Shown: one piece after another, positions 34,819 through 37,646 of the stretch
How positions within the stretch are numbered: position 1 is the stretch's first letter
Layout of the letters: the number at the start of each line of letters is the position of its first letter
NCBI RefSeq assembly: GCF_014637085.1
Contig: NZ_BMEU01000033.1
Span: 1 to 37,646 of the forward strand
DNA: 37,646 bases
Origin: Comamonas phosphati
GTDB lineage: Bacteria; Pseudomonadota; Gammaproteobacteria; Burkholderiales; Burkholderiaceae_C
Direction of reading: 5' to 3'
Notes under the pieces: generated by a model
The model's database searches: none
Told to the model about the DNA's origin: nothing
Seen by the model: only the letters and a program-made list of their open reading frames with translations
Position numbers and translations under genes: made by a program

Positions 34819-35519
34819 ACGTACAGTCCTATGCCTATCTCGAAGATAAGCGATGGACCGTGTCCGGAGATTCAGGGGGCTATCTCAGTGTCGGCGGACC
34901 TGGTACCCGGAGTTCTCGAAGACGCAGCGAAGGCGGGTATCAAGAACGCCATCGTCTTCTCCTCAGGCTTCTCCGATCTGGGCAACGACATGGGCCGTGC
35001 CAAGCAAGCTCGGCTGGTCGAGCAGGCGCAGGCACTAGGCATTCGACTGCTTGGTCCAAATTGCACCGGCGTCGTCAACGTGCATACCGGTGCAGCATGC
35101 AACATCTTGCCCAGCATCGTCGACTTGCCCATGGTGCAGCCGGGAACCGAAATGATCATCGGCGCTCGCCTTGATCCTCAGTTCGGCCCAATGGTCGTGT
35201 ACGGCTTTGGCGGGGTATGGGTGGAAGTGCTGAAAGATGTGGCGGTCAGCCAGGCACCTGTGGGTCGCAACGAGGTGCTTGCAAAGCTTGCGAAGCTGCA
35301 GCTCTACCCCCTGCTGACAGGAGTTCGCGGAGCGATGGCGCGTGACATCGAGGCATTTGCAGACATGGTGGTCAACGTCTCTCGCACTATTGCCGCCAAC
35401 TCACACTGGATCAGCGAGATCGATGTGAATCCAGTCATCCTCCACGATCGCGGTGGGGTAGCCGTTGATGCATTAATGGCGGTCCATTGATTCGACCAAG
35501 AAAACCAGGAGACAACACC

Positions 35520-36503
35520 ATGAGAACAGCACGGCGTTCCCTACTCTGCATGACATTCTGTGCGGCGGTGACCCCACTGATGCCGCTGATGGCAAGTGCC
35601 CAGGCCGTGAACTGGCCGACCAAGGCCGTGCGGATTGTGGTGCCCTTTCCGCCCGGCGGAGCCATCGACGCCATGATCCGCGCAATGGCCCCCAACCTGA
35701 CTGAATCTCTAGGGCAGGCCGTCATCATCGAGAACAAGCCAGGTGCAGGAGGTGTTCTTGGCACCGAATCCGTATTGCGCGCCAACGATGGGCACACGCT
35801 GCTCATGACGGCGATGGGCCATACGCTTTATCCCGAGTTGAACGCCGGCCTCAAATTCGATCCACTGGATGATTTCAAACCCATTGCTTCTATTGGCGTC
35901 GTGCCGAACGTGGTGGCGGTTCCGGCAGATTCGCCCTTCAACAATCTGGGAGATCTGATTCGCTATGCCAAGGGGCATCCGGGCAAGCTCACCTATGGGA
36001 GCGCGGGCAATGGAACGTCCCTGCATTTGACCGCAGCACTGTTCATGCATCAGGCTGGCATCGATGTGCAACATGTGCCCTACAAGGGCTCGGCCCCAGC
36101 TGTCACAGACCTGATTGCAGGCCGCATCGACATGATGTTTGACAGCTCGACTTCGGCCAGCTCTTTCATCGCCGCCAAGAAGCTGAAAGCTCTCGCAGTC
36201 GCTGCGACCGATCCTTCCCCGCTGCTGCCCGGTGTCCCGACGATTGCCCAAAGCGGCGTGCCGGAATACAAGATCAGGTGGTGGTATGGCTTGCTAGCGC
36301 CCGCAAGCTTGAGCGATGCAGCCATCGATCGTGTCAATGAAGCCGTTCAAAAAGCCTGGACCGACCCCGAACTCATCCAGCGCTTTGCCAACATCCGGGT
36401 CGAGCCGCTCAAAATGACGCGAAAGGAGTTTTCGTCAATGGTGAAGGCCGATCGCGGTTTCTGGAAGCAACGCATTCCTGAACTGGGCATCAAACCCAGC
36501 TGA
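35520..36503 (+). CDS. Bug/TctC-family periplasmic substrate-binding protein
   Basis: 327 residues. A signal peptide ends near PLMASAQA (residues about 1-28). The mature part has RIVVPFPPGGAIDAMIRA, VIIENKPGAGGVLGTE and HVPYKGSAPAVTDLIAGRID, typical of Bug receptors, which bind carboxylates in the periplasm. AGGAG at 35506-35510 supports the ATG at 35520. No TctA/TctB membrane partners are adjacent. Family members usually bind carboxylic acids, so with the SDR and the broken acyl-CoA synthetase upstream a carboxylate substrate is likely. Confidence 0.92.
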   Translation: MRTARRSLLCMTFCAAVTPLMPLMASAQAVNWPTKAVRIVVPFPPGGAIDAMIRAMAPNLTESLGQAVIIENKPGAGGVLGTESVLRANDGHTLLMTAMGHTLYPELNAGLKFDPLDDFKPIASIGVVPNVVAVPADSPFNNLGDLIRYAKGHPGKLTYGSAGNGTSLHLTAALFMHQAGIDVQHVPYKGSAPAVTDLIAGRIDMMFDSSTSASSFIAAKKLKALAVAATDPSPLLPGVPTIAQSGVPEYKIRWWYGLLAPASLSDAAIDRVNEAVQKAWTDPELIQRFANIRVEPLKMTRKEFSSMVKADRGFWKQRIPELGIKPS

Positions 36504-36510
36504 ACCGCCA

Positions 36511-37395
36511 TCAATCATCTCGCGTCGCACAGGCAATCAAATCATGCAGGCTCCTCGCTTTATCTCCGTCTCGATGCAGGAGGTAAAGCGGCATGGTGAC
36601 AGGCTCCGCCTCCAGGAGCACGGGCCGGTACACCAAATTCGGAGTGACCATATTTTGCAGCGATGCGGCGACCAGTGCGATGCCCGAGGACAGCGAGGCC
36701 ATGAACGCCGCACTTTGCATATCCGCAGCTTCAGCTTGAACCTCCGGGACGAACCCGGCTTTCTTACAAAGCTCTATCAGCTGGTCCGCCACACTCGGTG
36801 AAAATCGACCGGTGTAAATGATGAACGGAAACGGCGAGAGATCCTTGACTTCAAGCTGGCTGCGAGTGGCAAGAGGGTGATCGGAGTTCAATGCCGCGGC
36901 TATGGGCTCATTGATCAAACGTATGGCGGATATGCCTAGAGCATGGGTGAGGGATCGCACGACCGCCACGTCTATTTTTCCTTCCAGCAGCATGCTCACC
37001 TGCGAACTCTTGTCCGCAGAGATCAAGTCAAAGCCATACTCTGGAAAGCGCCGCTGGAATTTTGCCAGCACGGCAGAGAATATTCCCAGCATGACGCTCG
37101 GTGTGGTTGCGATCCGCAGCTTCGCAGTCTGAGGTCGCACGGCATTTTGCGCAGCGCGCACGCCATTGCGCAGGTGACGCATGCCTTGCTCGACTTCGAG
37201 CAGGAATGCCCTCCCTGCGGCAGTCAGCTCAACACAGGCAGGCTTGCGAGCGAGCAGCTCCACGCCAAGTTCCTCTTCAAGCAGCCGTATCTGTCGGCTG
37301 ACGGGTGGCTGGGAACGATGAATGGTCTCTGCGCCTCTGCCGAAGTGGCCGGCTTTCGCCACCGCAATAAAGCACTCGATTTGGCTTAGCTTCAT
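36511..37395 (-). CDS. LysR-family transcriptional regulator
   Basis: 294 residues. The helix-turn-helix is at 1-60 (MKLSQIECFIAVAKAGHFGR, then SQPPVSRQIRLLEEELGVEL), and the effector-binding domain runs from about 88. The N-terminal PPVSRQIR motif is typical of the CatR/CbbR/BenM-type group that often controls aromatic or carboxylate catabolism. It is convergent with the Bug protein gene (7 bp apart) and may control the SDR-to-Bug genes. The gap to the IS5-type end downstream shows no gene. Confidence 0.92.
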   Translation of the reverse strand: MKLSQIECFIAVAKAGHFGRGAETIHRSQPPVSRQIRLLEEELGVELLARKPACVELTAAGRAFLLEVEQGMRHLRNGVRAAQNAVRPQTAKLRIATTPSVMLGIFSAVLAKFQRRFPEYGFDLISADKSSQVSMLLEGKIDVAVVRSLTHALGISAIRLINEPIAAALNSDHPLATRSQLEVKDLSPFPFIIYTGRFSPSVADQLIELCKKAGFVPEVQAEAADMQSAAFMASLSSGIALVAASLQNMVTPNLVYRPVLLEAEPVTMPLYLLHRDGDKARSLHDLIACATRDD

Positions 37396-37540
37396 CTTCT
37401 ACTCCCGACTCCGCCTCATCTCCATGGAGAATGCGAGCCGACACGCTGGGTGGATCGATCTCGAAATTTCCCCAAGCTCGCCGGCCGTATCGGCATTCCC
37501 GGGGACTCGCGCGCACCAGCGTTTTTACGCCGCGAACCTA

Positions 37541-37646
37541 GGGCCTGTCATCAATCAATCTCCCCTTTGGACTTGAAGGCCAAAGGCCCGAACCCAGGTG
37601 AAGTGGCATGACCAGAAGATATGCCATTGGCGATGGCCCATGGGAA
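37541..37646 (+). mobile_element. IS5-family element, left end (partial)
   Basis: GGGCCTGTCATCAATC at 37541 follows CCTA and resembles the terminal repeats of IS427-group elements, which target TA. A transposase reading frame starts 67 bp later. The right end is outside the window. Confidence 0.55.
37608..37646 (+). CDS. IS5-family transposase, N-terminal start (partial)
   Basis: Thirteen codons before the window ends: MTRRYAIGDGPWE. This matches the start of IS5-family (IS427-like) transposases, which commonly begin MTRRYALRDDQW. Only the N-terminus is seen. Confidence 0.6.
   Translation, partial: MTRRYAIGDGPWE

Larger units (their letters stand above)
33530..34887 (-). mobile_element. IS3-family element (IS2 group)
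   Basis: About 1358 bp, on the minus strand, with two overlapping transposase frames. The left end TGATCTTGCCCCCGTAG (33530-33571 with the rest of the repeat) and the right end (34846-34887, reading TGAGATAGCCCCCTGAATC on the minus strand) form imperfect inverted repeats of about 42 bp. Both share TCCGGACAC and begin TGA. GTGT flanks both sides (33526-33529 and 34888-34891). Removing the element and one GTGT restores an open frame through the acyl-CoA synthetase gene, which confirms the ends. Confidence 0.9.
33301..35490 (+). pseudogene. Acyl-CoA synthetase (ADP/NDP-forming), disrupted by IS and internally deleted
   Basis: The N-terminal CoA-binding domain starts at 33301 (MHFLEPVLNPRSVAVVGAS) and continues to VPDCLGIAV, where the IS element enters at 33530. 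The frame resumes after 34887 as SADLVPGVLEDAAKAGIK and continues through LLGPNCTGVVNVHTGAACN. It then jumps to PGTEMIIGARLDPQFGPMVV, which belongs to the ATP-grasp subunit near the C-terminus of such proteins. The intact family is about 700 residues, so several hundred residues of the middle are missing at about 35120-35150. The last residues end at the TGA at 35488-35490. The gene cannot make a working enzyme, although both remaining ends are well conserved. Confidence 0.85.

Overview
The window is GC-rich and carries a housekeeping block (hemW, rdgB, yicC, gmk, rpoZ, spoT, greB) of betaproteobacterial type. The gene content, the small intergenic repeats and the style of the transporters (a Bug/TctC binding protein, an AAHS-family aromatic acid permease) suggest a Comamonadaceae chromosome, perhaps Comamonas or Delftia. 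The genus is inferred from gene content only.

Layout. (1) 1-2.8 kb: the 3' end of a maleylpyruvate/maleylacetoacetate isomerase, an aromatic-acid MFS permease and an XdhC-type molybdenum-cofactor accessory protein. (2) 3.1-8.8 kb: a large CHASE-PAS-PAS-GGDEF-EAL cyclic-di-GMP protein, an exported non-specific nuclease, a DUF2628-like membrane protein and an I78-type inhibitor lipoprotein. (3) 8.9-13.9 kb: hemW, rdgB, a PP2C phosphatase and a Ser/Thr kinase on the minus strand, then divergent yicC. (4) 14.0-26.1 kb: an accessory block lying between yicC and gmk, which are commonly close together in relatives. It has two parts: a LysR-controlled reductase / extradiol-dioxygenase-like / esterase cassette, and a six-gene siderophore operon behind a strong Fur box. 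(5) 26.4-31.7 kb: gmk, rpoZ, spoT, a MltB-type lytic transglycosylase and convergent greB. (6) 31.8-32.3 kb: two tRNA-Arg(ACG) genes in 232-bp tandem repeats, plus a degenerate third tRNA 3' half. (7) 32.4-37.6 kb: a visibly less GC-rich accessory region with a dienoyl-CoA-reductase-like SDR, an acyl-CoA synthetase gene broken by an IS3-family element and by an internal deletion, a Bug-type binding protein, a LysR regulator and the start of an IS5-family element.

The most notable system is the operon at 18.0-26.1 kb. Its order is ATP-grasp ligase, NIS synthetase, MFS exporter, NIS synthetase, PLP decarboxylase, HpcH/HpaI aldolase-like protein. The first five match the order of the vibrioferrin genes pvsABCDE of Vibrio. 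The sixth resembles SbnG, the citrate-forming enzyme of staphyloferrin B synthesis. The genes are joined by ATGA overlaps. The operon would make and export a citrate-based carboxylate siderophore under iron limitation, with its own citrate supply. No TonB-dependent receptor or ferric-siderophore reductase lies in the window, so uptake must be encoded elsewhere or be missing.
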